In this document: piece by piece, positions 39,947 to 48,753 of the stretch
Position numbering within the stretch: the stretch's first letter is position 1
Layout of the letters: each line of letters opens with the position of its first letter
Source: Kolteria novifilia
GTDB lineage: Bacteria > Planctomycetota > Planctomycetia > Kolteriales > Kolteriaceae
Direction: 5' to 3'
Assembly: GCA_007748055.1 (NCBI GenBank)
Contig: CP036279.1
Span: forward strand, 868,001-932,000
DNA: 64,000 bases
Made by a program: the position numbers and the translations under genes
The notes under the pieces: model-generated
The model's input: the letters and a program-made list of their open reading frames with translations, nothing else
Database searches by the model: none
Told to the model about the DNA's origin: nothing

Positions 39947-42739
39947 CTAAAAGGAACTGGTGACGCGGACTTGCGGGGAATAGACCGTCCCGCCGACGTT
40001 GAGCCGAACGAGGTTGTCGACCCGCTGTTGCAGGATCGGAATCGGGAAAATCGGTCCGGCATTCGCCTTCAGGGCGAGCCCGCCTCCGGGCAGCGTGACC
40101 AAGCCGCTAAAGAAGAGTCGGACGGTGCGCGTCGTGACGCTACCCGATCGGACCGCGAGGATCCCACCTTTCAAGTTGGCTTGGAGAGCGCCGTCGCCAA
40201 GCGTCGAGCCCGAGATGCGCGCGAATTCGAGAAAGGGCGTGATGCTGTCGAGGATCGGCAAGTCGAAGGCGTCCGCTTTCGCGATCCGAGCGCCGAGGGT
40301 TCCCTCAATGTCGCGGATCGTGCGCACGTTGGATCCCTTGAAGTTGAAGGTGCCGCTGGCGATGCCATGGTCGAGCTGAGTGATCCCCATGGCGTGACGA
40401 AAGATGGTCGGAAGGTCGAGGTTGTCGAACGTTCCGGAGCCGGACATGCCGAGCCCTTGGCCGAGCATCAACTGTCCCTTCAAGTGGACGCGTCCTCCGG
40501 CGAAGCGTGCCAGGCTCTCCGGAATGTCGACGCGTCCGGTCGACTGCAAGAATGAGAAGCCACCGGCGAAGGGGACGTCCCAACGGGTCAAGTCAATGCC
40601 GAGGATATGCCCTTGGGTGAACTGCGAGCGACCGGTGAAGAGCAGGGCGTTGTGAAAGCGAGCGTCGACGCGCAAGTTGGCCATCGCGTCGACGTAGACT
40701 CCCAGCGGTTCCCACCAGCCGCTAAGCAGCGGACTCATGCGAACGTCCTGGGCGGCCAGGGAGGCCTCGCTACGGTTCCATTGCACGAGGTCCAGCTTCG
40801 CGTTCACGCGCGCCAGGCCTCCCGAGACGATGCCGGTCATGTCTTGGACCGACAGGATCGAGTTGGTGAGCGAGACCATGCCCTCGAGACGGTTGCTGAC
40901 GGGAATGTTGCCCCAGGCGAGACCCGAGAGGTTGGCTCGTCCGCGACCGGTCGTCGTGAACGCCGCGTCTTGGGTGTAGTCAAAGTCAAGCCCGGCGGTT
41001 CCACGCATTGCCTGGAGCCAAAGCAGGTTGGGGCCGGTTTGGGCGACTTGAGACAAGTTCAGTCCCTTCAGGCGGATCTTGCCGCCTCCCTTCCATGCAT
41101 CACCGGCTCCGACCCATGGGGCCTTGCCGTCAACGCGGAGACTTCCTCCCAGCACCGACCCGAGGATGTTGTACTCGACCTGCTTCTCGACCGAGTGGGC
41201 GGTGATCTCCATGTTTTGCAGGATCGCGAAAGGGATGACGAAACGCGTGATATTTAAGCTGGCGTCGAAATTCCACGTTCCCTCGGGCCCCTTCTTCGTG
41301 GGGCGCGGGTAGGTGATCCACGAACGTCCGCTCAGTTGTCCACCGGCGATTGAGCCTTTGAAGGAATCGAGCTCGACGCGACCTGGCGCCAAGGAGACGT
41401 CACCCGAAACGAGTCCGACCAAGGGGATGCCGAGCCAGGCGAAGTTCTCCAGCGCGAACGTGCCGTCGCCCACGGGAGACCAATCGGCCGCGGGGACCCG
41501 ATAGGAGGCGTCGACATCGACGCTTCCGCGGACCGGACGGAGCAATGATCTCCCCTCGATCGCGAAGAGACCGGCGATCTGCGAGGCGGTTTGGAAGATG
41601 GGCTGGAGTTGGACTCCCTTGATCGTCGCCTTGCCCTGGACGAGGTCCTCCACCTCCGCGCCCAGGTTGACCTGTCCCGAGACATCGACCGTGCCTCGGG
41701 AGAAGCCCGCCTTGAGGTCGTACTTCGCATCCTTGTCGTCGAGCGTCGCGGCGATGTGGCCCTCCGTGACGGGTACCGAACCGAGTTCAAAGTCGGGCAC
41801 GGAAATATCGAGGTTTCCCGAGAAGGGACGTTCGCCGGCTCGGTCGGCGGGACCGATGTCGGCGTTGAGCTTGCCCTGAATGTGGCCGGAGAGATCGACG
41901 AAGAAGCCGTCGCCCACTTTCTCCGACCAACCAAAGTCGTCGAAGGTCAGGGCGATGTTCCCTTTCCCATTCGGCTTCAGGGGCCAGGCTCCCGATCCGG
42001 TGACGTTGCCGGGAGAGGAGTCGAGGTAGAAGTCGGTGACGGTGACGGTGTCGTTGGCCGTGCTGACGTCGAACCGAAGCTGGGAGAACTGGACGGGGCC
42101 GACGCGAATCTCTTTGCCGGTCACTTTACCGGAGACACCGTCTTGAATCTCACTGAGGTCGGCGACGAGCAGCGAGAACTGGGCTGCGATGGTGATCGGT
42201 TCGCCGCCATCCCCGGCGACCGCTTTGGCCAATTCCGGTGGCAGCGTTGGGATCGGCATTTCGGTCAATTGGATTGATGCCGTCAGTTGTTCGAGCGGGA
42301 CGAGCCCGACCTTGGCGGTTCCGGTTGCTTTGCCGACGGGTGCGTTGGCCGCGGTGTTGGTTGGATCGCGGACATCGGTGCGCAGCTCATCGAGTGTCAG
42401 GATGCCGTCGCGGAAGGCGGCGCGGACCTTCAAGTCGACCAGTTCGATCCCTTCGATGGTGAGCTTGGTCGAGGACGCGGTCCCGTTGAATCGGTAGGCC
42501 TTGGCGTCACGAAGGGCTCCCCAGGGAACGCCAACTTGGACGTCGTAGGAGAGGGTCCCCTCGATCGCGAAGGGGATCTTCACGCCGATGTAGCCAAGGC
42601 GCGTCGCGAGCAGACCGAGGTCGACGTCCTTTTGGGAGAAGGACCAGTTTTGGTAGCTGATCGACGCCGCTTCCGCACGGGCGGAGACGAGAGGGCTGGC
42701 GAGAACGAGCAGGGAAAGGATCGCAACACAACGTCGCAC
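39947..42739 (-). CDS. AsmA/TamB-like exported repeat protein
   Basis: The start is GTG 42739, because a perfect AAAGGAGG lies 8 bases upstream. An ATG 19 codons earlier would put the ribosome site inside the gene. The 930-residue product has a signal peptide (CVAILSLLVLASPLVSARAEA). The rest is a long run of amphipathic beta strands and Gly-rich turns (LTIEGIELVDLKVRAAFRDG, VPVTEGHIAATLDDKDAK, MEITAHSVEKQVEYNILGS). It closes with an AsmA_2/DUF3971-like part: GSGTFDNLDLPTIFRHAMG, SGTFNFKGSNVRTI, LLGGGL-type strands, and PILQQRVDNLVRLNVGGT. AsmA-like proteins span the periplasm and move lipids to the outer membrane. Assignment rests on pattern, not a specific motif. Confidence 0.7.
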   Translation of the reverse strand: MRRCVAILSLLVLASPLVSARAEAASISYQNWSFSQKDVDLGLLATRLGYIGVKIPFAIEGTLSYDVQVGVPWGALRDAKAYRFNGTASSTKLTIEGIELVDLKVRAAFRDGILTLDELRTDVRDPTNTAANAPVGKATGTAKVGLVPLEQLTASIQLTEMPIPTLPPELAKAVAGDGGEPITIAAQFSLLVADLSEIQDGVSGKVTGKEIRVGPVQFSQLRFDVSTANDTVTVTDFYLDSSPGNVTGSGAWPLKPNGKGNIALTFDDFGWSEKVGDGFFVDLSGHIQGKLNADIGPADRAGERPFSGNLDISVPDFELGSVPVTEGHIAATLDDKDAKYDLKAGFSRGTVDVSGQVNLGAEVEDLVQGKATIKGVQLQPIFQTASQIAGLFAIEGRSLLRPVRGSVDVDASYRVPAADWSPVGDGTFALENFAWLGIPLVGLVSGDVSLAPGRVELDSFKGSIAGGQLSGRSWITYPRPTKKGPEGTWNFDASLNITRFVIPFAILQNMEITAHSVEKQVEYNILGSVLGGSLRVDGKAPWVGAGDAWKGGGKIRLKGLNLSQVAQTGPNLLWLQAMRGTAGLDFDYTQDAAFTTTGRGRANLSGLAWGNIPVSNRLEGMVSLTNSILSVQDMTGIVSGGLARVNAKLDLVQWNRSEASLAAQDVRMSPLLSGWWEPLGVYVDAMANLRVDARFHNALLFTGRSQFTQGHILGIDLTRWDVPFAGGFSFLQSTGRVDIPESLARFAGGRVHLKGQLMLGQGLGMSGSGTFDNLDLPTIFRHAMGITQLDHGIASGTFNFKGSNVRTIRDIEGTLGARIAKADAFDLPILDSITPFLEFARISGSTLGDGALQANLKGGILAVRSGSVTTRTVRLFFSGLVTLPGGGLALKANAGPIFPIPILQQRVDNLVRLNVGGTVYSPQVRVTSSF

Positions 42740-42895
42740 GGCGGCAACCTCCTTTATGGCGCCGCCCTGAGCGAGAGGCGACTTGCGGAACGCCATCGGT
42801 TCCGCGTCGCCTTGATTTTAGGGGCTTTGGGAGAACTATTCCAAGTTTCCCCGAAGCCCAGGAGGGTAAGTGTCCGTTCGTCGCGGAATCTACCC

Positions 42896-43981
42896 TTACT
42901 TTGTCGCCGGTTCGGTGGCCGCGGCCGCACGGGTGACCGGCTCGAGATCGTCGTCAAACGACGGAATGTTCATCCGGAAAACGACCGGATGATGGTCCGA
43001 GAAGTACTTGCGAAACTCGTTGTGGTTGTAGGGATCGCCCGGGAAGGGCGTCGACTTCTTCCAGTGCGGCCGAACCTCCTTGACCAAGTCGATGACCTGC
43101 ATGTCGAACTTGGTGTCGACTTCGACCGAGTAGGCCGAGTTGATCATGACGTGATCGTAGGGACGCGGGTTGTTCTGGTTGGTGTTCGTCGGCCGGCACT
43201 CGTCGTTGAGCGAGACGAAACCGTAGGGCGTCGCCGAGGCGAGTTCCTTGGCGTTCTCAATGTTCATGTCGCCGAGAATGATGAAGTCCCGCTCGACGGC
43301 GTCGTTGGCGTCGATCCATTGAGCGATCGCCGTCAGTTCCTGCTTGCGACGAGCCCGCGCTTTGGGCCCGTTGTTGGGCTGAAGGTGGACGGAGATCAGC
43401 ACGAAGTCGCTGTTGCCGTCGATGGTCCGAAACCCGAACGCGTAGGGGACCCGCTCATAGTCGGTGTGGTCGGTGCGGTCGTTGGCCAGGAAACCGTTGG
43501 GTAGGTCGGCGGCCGGCTTGACCTTCGTGGGCTTGTAGAACGCGACCCACCATTCGGTGGTGGAGCCGTTCTGGTGATTCTTCGCGCCGGTGCCGGTGTC
43601 CTCGCTGGAGAGGACGTACTCGAAGCCCGCGCCGCGCATCGCGTTGAAGAAGTGGCCGGCTTCCTTGTCGGGACGGTATGCCGAGCCATCGGGGAACGTT
43701 CCCGAATAGGGGGGGGCGACCAACTCCTGCACCACGACGACGTCGTAGTCATCGACGACATCGACCAGGGCGGCGTCATCGCGCGAGCGGGAGCTTCCCA
43801 GGAATTGGATGTTGAACGAGCAGACCGTGATCGAGTCGACGGCGCCTTCGGTGACTGGGGCGGTTGGCTGGCTTTGGAGAGCCGAGATCGATTTGGGAAG
43901 TAAGCCAGGAGGGGCCGTGCCGGCTTCGCAGCCAAGAAGGACGACCAGTCCCAGAATCCAGAAGTGCCATCGTTTTGTCAC
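42896..43981 (-). CDS. Endonuclease/exonuclease/phosphatase-family lipoprotein
   Basis: The 361-residue protein has a lipoprotein signal ending LGLVVLLGC (Cys18). The EEP domain begins [21 protein letters not shown], with the metal-binding Asn. [10 protein letters not shown] carries the catalytic Glu. [21 protein letters not shown] contains the active-site His, [13 protein letters not shown] the GD.N motif, [10 protein letters not shown] the DH pair, and [13 protein letters not shown] the final SDH.P motif. All catalytic positions of the DNase I/phosphodiesterase fold are present. It may act on extracellular nucleic acid or phosphodiesters from the membrane surface. It stands alone between the AsmA-like gene and the divergent sialate esterase. 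Confidence 0.92.
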   Translation of the reverse strand: MTKRWHFWILGLVVLLGCEAGTAPPGLLPKSISALQSQPTAPVTEGAVDSITVCSFNIQFLGSSRSRDDAALVDVVDDYDVVVVQELVAPPYSGTFPDGSAYRPDKEAGHFFNAMRGAGFEYVLSSEDTGTGAKNHQNGSTTEWWVAFYKPTKVKPAADLPNGFLANDRTDHTDYERVPYAFGFRTIDGNSDFVLISVHLQPNNGPKARARRKQELTAIAQWIDANDAVERDFIILGDMNIENAKELASATPYGFVSLNDECRPTNTNQNNPRPYDHVMINSAYSVEVDTKFDMQVIDLVKEVRPHWKKSTPFPGDPYNHNEFRKYFSDHHPVVFRMNIPSFDDDLEPVTRAAAATEPATK

Positions 43982-44236
43982 GGAAACCTCCCTGTTTCCT
44001 CAAACCGTTGTTCGAACCGATCGACGTCGTCGCTTCTCGACGAGGCGGCGTTCATAACAGGGCCGGGGGCAAACGGGAAGGGGAGTTCGCGGGCGCGAAC
44101 GAGAGGGTTCGAGGCGGAATCGAGGAATCTCGAGAGAAGTCGACTAGGGACTGTTGGCGGGGGAAATTGCCCGCTACAATGCCGCTACTCACCGTTGATG
44201 GCTTCGTTTAAAGACCTGCCGAAAAGGGACCGCTGG

Positions 44237-45796
44237 ATGATGTCGCTACGTCGAATGTTGTTGGTCGCGGCCGTGCTGCCGTTGTGGCTCTCGTCGGCCC
44301 GCGCCGATGTGAAGATGCCGTCGATCTTCTCCGATCACATGGTGCTGCAACGAAATCAGCCGAACCCCGTGTGGGGCAAGGCCGATCCGGGCGAGGAGGT
44401 CACCGTCACAATCGGGGACCAGACGAAGAAGGCGACCGCCGGGGACGATGGTCGTTGGAAGGCGACGCTCGATCCGCTTCCCGCTGGCGGGCCGCACAAG
44501 CTTTCGGTCAAGGGCAAGAACGCCGTCAACATCGACGATGTGCTGGTCGGCGAAGTGTGGGTCTGCTCGGGCCAGTCGAACATGCGTTGGACCGTTTCCA
44601 ACTCCAACGACGCCGACCTTGAGATCATGACGTCGGACTATCCCGAGATTCGCTTGCTCAACGTTCCCAACGTCTCCACCGCGGAACCGCAGGACGACTT
44701 CAAGGGAGCGTGGCAGGTGTGCGGTCCCGACACCGTTGGTCCCTTCTCGGGCGTCGGTTACTTCTTCGGTCGCCGTCTGCACCAGGCATTGGGGGTTCCC
44801 GTCGGCCTGATCAACAACGCTTGGGGTGGTTCGGCCGCCGAAGCTTGGGTGCGCCACGACCTGCTCGAGAAGGATGATCAGTACGCGCCGATGCTTCAGC
44901 GTTGGAGCAAGGCGGATGAATGGGACAAAAAGGCCGCCGAGGCGAAGTATCAGAAGCAACTCGCCAACTGGCGCGAGTCGGCCAAGAAGGCCAAGGCGGC
45001 GGGTAAGAAGCCGTCCGCTCCCCCCCGTCGTCCCCGTAGCCCCTACGCTCCCAACCATCATCCGGGCCGACTCTACAACGGCGTACTTCATCCCACGATC
45101 GGTTACGGCATCAAGGGGGCGATCTGGTACCAGGGCGAAAGCAACGCCAGTCGCGCCTACCAGTATCGCGACCTATTCCCACTGATGATTCAGAACTGGC
45201 GCGACGACTGGGGCCAGGGCGAGTTTCCCTTCTACTGGGTTCAGTTGGCCGACTTCCGCGGCGAGAAGGCCGAGCCCGACGAGAGCGATTGGGCCGAACT
45301 GCGTGAAGCCCAGACGATGACCGCCGAGAAGCTTCCCAATACCGGGCAAGCCGTCATTGTCGATCTTGGCGAAGGCAAGGATATTCACCCACGCGACAAG
45401 CAAGGCGTCGGCAACCGTTTGGCCCGTTTGGCCTTGGCCCGCGACTACGGCAAGAAGGTCGCCCACCAGAGCCCGACCTACAAGTCGATGGAGAAGAAGG
45501 GCAACGGCCACGTCGTCGTCACGCTCGAGCACACCGGGGGCGGTCTCAAGCCGTTCGATGTGCGTGAGGTGCTTGGGTTCACCATCGCCGGCAGCGATCG
45601 CAAGTTCGTCAACGCCAATGCGAAGGTCGTCGGACCGGACAAGGTCGAGGTGTGGAGCGATCAAGTGAAGGACCCGGTCGCGGTTCGCTACGCGTGGGCC
45701 GACAACCCGATCTGCAATCTCTACAGCAATCAGGGATTGCCGGTGACGCCGTTCCGGACCGATGACTGGCCGGGGGTCACGATCGACAAGAAGTAA
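44237..45796 (+). CDS. Sialate O-acetylesterase-type SGNH hydrolase, secreted
   Basis: I start at ATG 44237 (MMSLRRML), about 8 bases after AAGGGA; 44240 is equivalent, and the frame's longer starts run through the upstream intergenic region. The 519-residue product has a signal peptide (ending SSARA). [19 protein letters not shown] (~31-49) is the family N-terminus. The nucleophile is Ser114 in [13 protein letters not shown] second conserved block is [25 protein letters not shown]-type and [16 protein letters not shown] blocks follow, then a C-terminal beta-sandwich. It has a Lys/Pro-rich insertion (~270-285, [14 protein letters not shown]). It deacetylates sialic acids or acetylated glycans. 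A clear terminator follows. Confidence 0.93.
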   Translation: MMSLRRMLLVAAVLPLWLSSARADVKMPSIFSDHMVLQRNQPNPVWGKADPGEEVTVTIGDQTKKATAGDDGRWKATLDPLPAGGPHKLSVKGKNAVNIDDVLVGEVWVCSGQSNMRWTVSNSNDADLEIMTSDYPEIRLLNVPNVSTAEPQDDFKGAWQVCGPDTVGPFSGVGYFFGRRLHQALGVPVGLINNAWGGSAAEAWVRHDLLEKDDQYAPMLQRWSKADEWDKKAAEAKYQKQLANWRESAKKAKAAGKKPSAPPRRPRSPYAPNHHPGRLYNGVLHPTIGYGIKGAIWYQGESNASRAYQYRDLFPLMIQNWRDDWGQGEFPFYWVQLADFRGEKAEPDESDWAELREAQTMTAEKLPNTGQAVIVDLGEGKDIHPRDKQGVGNRLARLALARDYGKKVAHQSPTYKSMEKKGNGHVVVTLEHTGGGLKPFDVREVLGFTIAGSDRKFVNANAKVVGPDKVEVWSDQVKDPVAVRYAWADNPICNLYSNQGLPVTPFRTDDWPGVTIDKK

Positions 45797-45827
45797 GAGC
45801 CGCCACGAGCGACGCAGAAGTGAAACG

Positions 45828-45862
45828 GCCCGCCCATGGTCTCTTGGGCGGGCTTTCTTTTT
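45828..45862 (+). terminator. Intrinsic terminator after the sialate esterase
   Basis: GCCCGCCCA (45828-45836) and TGGGCGGGC (45845-45853) form a 9-bp GC stem with an 8-base loop, followed at once by TTTCTTTTT (45854-45862). It lies about 30 bases after the stop codon. This is the clearest Rho-independent terminator in the window. Confidence 0.9.
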
Positions 45863-45914
45863 AGGAAGGTTCTCTCGATTCCCCGGTGGTCGTGTTCTTT
45901 CGTCCCAGCATTCC

Positions 45915-45953
45915 GGGTGCCATGCCCACACATCGTCGGGTGGGCATGCGAAG
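45915..45953. repeat. Dispersed palindrome, family A
   Basis: GGGTGCCATGCCCAC and GTGGGCATGCG face each other around about 9 bases. The same GGGTGCCATGCCC start and GTGGGCATGCG end recur at 56941. Confidence 0.5.
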
Positions 45954-46002
45954 AGGACATGGGGGAGCAGGCCTCTCCGATACGGCTGTCGCGACCTAAA
46001 CG

Positions 46003-46344
46003 TCAACCATCGATGCCGAAGCCTTGCAGTGGGATCGTCTCGCCATCCCACTCGTGGCTCGAGGCCGGCTTGGCGGCCGATTGCAGCCGATGCCAACTCG
46101 AGAGGGCGTTCATCGCCGAGAGGGGAAGATCGCCATTCTTGTTCGTCTCGGGATCCTCGAGGACCACGAGGCAGCAACTGTCGAGCTCGCTGGGCATCGG
46201 GCAAGTCTTGACGACGCGCCAGCCCTTTTCGAGAAGTTCTCGCAACGGGTTAGTCGCCGTCTCGTCCGCCGCGTCGACTTCGTAGCTCCATCCCTGGCCG
46301 ACGGAGTCGCTCAGAAGATTCCGCACAATGACCGCCTTTTGCAC
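46003..46344 (-). CDS. Small conserved-looking protein, unknown function
   Basis: I start at GTG 46344, because GGAGGA lies about 7 bases upstream. An ATG 15 codons earlier would place that ribosome site inside the gene. The 113-residue product (VQKAVIVRNLLSDSVGQGW...) is soluble, with a mixed alpha/beta pattern: WSYEVDAADETATNPLRELLEKGWRVV and CLVVLEDPETN. It ends acidic/aromatic. There is no known motif or signal. The pattern resembles short regulatory or accessory proteins, but I cannot name a family. It is divergent from dprA, with about 215 bases between starts. Confidence 0.65.
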   Translation of the reverse strand: MQKAVIVRNLLSDSVGQGWSYEVDAADETATNPLRELLEKGWRVVKTCPMPSELDSCCLVVLEDPETNKNGDLPLSAMNALSSWHRLQSAAKPASSHEWDGETIPLQGFGIDG

Positions 46345-46561
46345 CGTACTTCCTCCATCTGGCGGGAGAACCACTCCAATCCTCAACACTATCGTTATCG
46401 GCCAACTTGCCCGCGAAGTTGAGTTTCGTCACGATCCTTCCCATCCCGAAAGTTTCGCTAGATTGGCGGTCCCGACCAGCGAACGCGAATCACCGCTCGC
46501 GGCTGGGCCTTGGTCTCCGTAGGAATGGGGGTCCGCGGGCAGAACAAATAATGGGCGAGCC

Positions 46562-47689
46562 ATGGCTTCCGCTCCGATGGGAGACGATGAACGTCTCTCC
46601 TTGCTAAAGCTTTCCTTGGTCGAGGGGCTTGGCCCGATCCGCGTGCGCGCCCTGCTCGAACGCTTCGGGTCGGCTCGCGGCGTCCTGACGGCAAGCCGCG
46701 ACGCGCTGCGATCGGTCCCCGGCATTGGTCCCAAGGTTGCCAAGGCAATCGTGCACCACGACTCCGAGGAGCGAGCCCAATCGCTGCTTGCGCGCATGAG
46801 CAAGCTCGGCATTCGGATGCTCATCGAGGGGGACCGCGAGTTTCCCGATCCTTTGGCGCAGCTCCCCGACTGCCCGGGTCTGATGACGATTCGCGGGACG
46901 ATCGAGCCGGCGGATCGCTTTGCCGTGGCGATCGTCGGTTCGCGTCGGGCGACAGCCTACGGTCGGCGCATGGCCGAAACCTTGGCGCGGGAATTGGCCA
47001 GTCGCGGCCTGACGATCGTGAGTGGTCTGGCGCGAGGCATCGACGGGGTCGCCCATCGGGCGGCGCTCGACGTGGGGGGACGGACGATCGCGGTCCTGGC
47101 GTCGGGGCTCGCCAACATCTACCCGCCGGAACATGTCGAACTCGCCCAGGCGATCATCGAGCGCGGCGCCCTTCTCAGCGAGGCCCCCATCGACGGGGCG
47201 CCGATCGGCCAACTCTTTCCGCAGCGCAACCGTATCATTTCGGGCCTAAGTCTCGCGATCGTGGTGGTCGAGGCCGCCGCTCGGAGTGGGGCGCTGTCAA
47301 CGGCTCGTCATGCCCTCGATCAGAACCGCGAGGTGTTGGCGGTTCCCGGTCGTGTCGGCGATCCGATGAGCGAGGGGCCGAACCTGCTGCTCAAACAGGG
47401 TGCCGGGCTCGTCATGGGCGTTCAGGATGTGCTCGACGCACTCGGGCCGGTGGACCTTGCCAACGAACAGACAACCGCGACATCGGCGGTGGTCGAGGCG
47501 CCGCCGGGGCTCAATGGGAACGAGACCAAGCTTTGGGAGTCGCTTGGCCAAGAGGGGATGGAGCTGGAATTGCTGCTGGAACGCACGGAGCTTCGGGCGT
47601 CGGAAGCGAGTGTTTCCCTGTTGATGCTGGAGATGCGTGGGCTGGTCCGGCGGTTCGCGGGGAATCGCTACGCGCGGGTAATTGGTTGA
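46562..47689 (+). CDS. dprA: DNA-processing protein DprA
   Basis: The 375-residue protein loads RecA on incoming single-stranded DNA during transformation. An N-terminal helix-hairpin-helix region (GPIRVRALLERFGSARG, VPGIGPKVAKAI, ~20-65) precedes the Rossmann-like DprA domain (~75-285). That domain carries FAVAIVGSRRATAYG, ARELASRGLTIVSGLARGIDGVAHRAAL, TIAVLASGLANIYPPEH, GALLSEAPIDGAP, FPQRNRIISGLS, VVVVEAAARSGALSTARHA and VLAVPGRVGDPMSEGPN. A C-terminal winged-helix domain (~315-372) completes the usual layout. No other competence genes are in the window. DprA is widespread in non-competent bacteria too, so it does not prove natural transformation. Confidence 0.96.
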   Translation: MASAPMGDDERLSLLKLSLVEGLGPIRVRALLERFGSARGVLTASRDALRSVPGIGPKVAKAIVHHDSEERAQSLLARMSKLGIRMLIEGDREFPDPLAQLPDCPGLMTIRGTIEPADRFAVAIVGSRRATAYGRRMAETLARELASRGLTIVSGLARGIDGVAHRAALDVGGRTIAVLASGLANIYPPEHVELAQAIIERGALLSEAPIDGAPIGQLFPQRNRIISGLSLAIVVVEAAARSGALSTARHALDQNREVLAVPGRVGDPMSEGPNLLLKQGAGLVMGVQDVLDALGPVDLANEQTTATSAVVEAPPGLNGNETKLWESLGQEGMELELLLERTELRASEASVSLLMLEMRGLVRRFAGNRYARVIG

Positions 47690-48151
47690 GTCTTTGGGGG
47701 AGCGGAGCGTTCGATCGTGCGGGTCAAACGCGTTGGACGGGATCGCGTCCGGGAGGGAAAGGCAAAAGGTTCTTCGGGGCCTCGACTTTTTGCTTCCCTT
47801 CGCTAAAACCGTTGGTAGACTATGGTTGAGTGAATAGTCTCATCTCCCCCCGCTGGGGGATCGGCTCCGAAGGCGTCATGCCAACGAGCCTTCGGTGAAC
47901 ATCAGTCTCGTCCAGAGTTCGTCCCGCGCCTCTCGAGTGGAGGTCCATCGTGGGGGGAAACCGCTCTTGATGGGACGGAATAACTTCGCGATAAGTTTGC
48001 TAGTCGATGGCCTGCCCTGAAGAGGGCTGGGTTAGGGACTTGTTGCTCGTCGGCTTTGTTCGCGTCCTGCTCCCGCGTCGGGATGACAACGGTGTTCGCT
48101 TGGCAGGTCGTGATGCCAGGATTGGGCCAGAGCCACGTGGAGGTGACGACG
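47690..48151. other. Intergenic region with small hairpins
   Basis: About 460 bases without a gene. CCGAAGGC and GCCTTCGG form an 8-bp stem near 47869-47897. A C-run/G-run hairpin (CCCCCGCTGGGGG) lies near 47847-47859. I recognise no riboswitch or tRNA. It probably holds the promoter and leader of the hemerythrin-like gene. Confidence 0.35.
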
Positions 48152-48610
48152 ATGGAAGACAGCACATCAATCGGAAAACGCATCAAGATCGAGAACGAGA
48201 TTCTCTTCTACGTACGTGAGGCCCTTTCGGTGGCCATTCGGGCGCCGCTGGCGCACGAGACCGCGATCGAATGGCTCGAACGGGCTCAGTTCCTGGTCGG
48301 CTCTTTCTCCCGCCACGTGCGTCGCCTTTTCGCGATCGAGGAAGAGGGCGGCTACATGGACTTCGTGACGGCCCTCAAGCCGACCTTCGCCAATCGCGCC
48401 GCGAAGTTGCGAGAGGAGCACCGCAGCCTCGTCTCCGATCTCGAGGGCATTCGCGCCGACGCCCACAACACGAATCCAAGCAACCTGGCGAACTTGCACA
48501 GCCTGCAACAACGGTTGCTCGGCTTCTTCCGTCGCCTCGAGAGTCACCGCCATCACGAGTGGGAACTCCTGCAGGAGACCTACCTCGTCGATCTCGGGGG
48601 CGAAGGATAA
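48152..48610 (+). CDS. Hemerythrin-like domain protein
   Basis: I start at ATG 48152 (MEDSTSIG), preceded by GGAGGTG with a 6-base gap. Earlier in-frame ATGs lack this and add unrelated residues. The 152-residue product is a four-helix protein with HVRRLFAIEEEGGYMDFV (~54-71), LREEHRSLVSDLEGI (~87-101) and ESHRHHEWELLQETYLVDLGG (~130-150). These carry the His/Glu ligands of a di-iron hemerythrin site and the typical closing DLGG. Such proteins sense or store O2, NO or iron. The specific role is unknown. The next gene follows after about 140 bases and may or may not be co-transcribed. Confidence 0.82.
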   Translation: MEDSTSIGKRIKIENEILFYVREALSVAIRAPLAHETAIEWLERAQFLVGSFSRHVRRLFAIEEEGGYMDFVTALKPTFANRAAKLREEHRSLVSDLEGIRADAHNTNPSNLANLHSLQQRLLGFFRRLESHRHHEWELLQETYLVDLGGEG

Positions 48611-48753
48611 GCGAAGTCTACGTTCGCGATGACCGCTCGACGACGCCACTCCGCCGCGGCGGTGGGGACTGCCCCTTTCCCGGTTGAGTCACTATCCTTC
48701 CGGGAAGGGTAACGCGTGGATGTTCCACCACCGACTTGCCTTCGGTTCTTGAG

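Noticed and set aside
42287-43504. 405-residue plus-strand frame
   Set aside because: It is antisense to the AsmA-like and EEP genes, both of which have motif support.
48611-48753. TPP riboswitch before the thiamine fusion gene
   Set aside because: The conserved CTGAGA and the ACCTGATC-like helix are missing. Only an unrelated GC hairpin is present.
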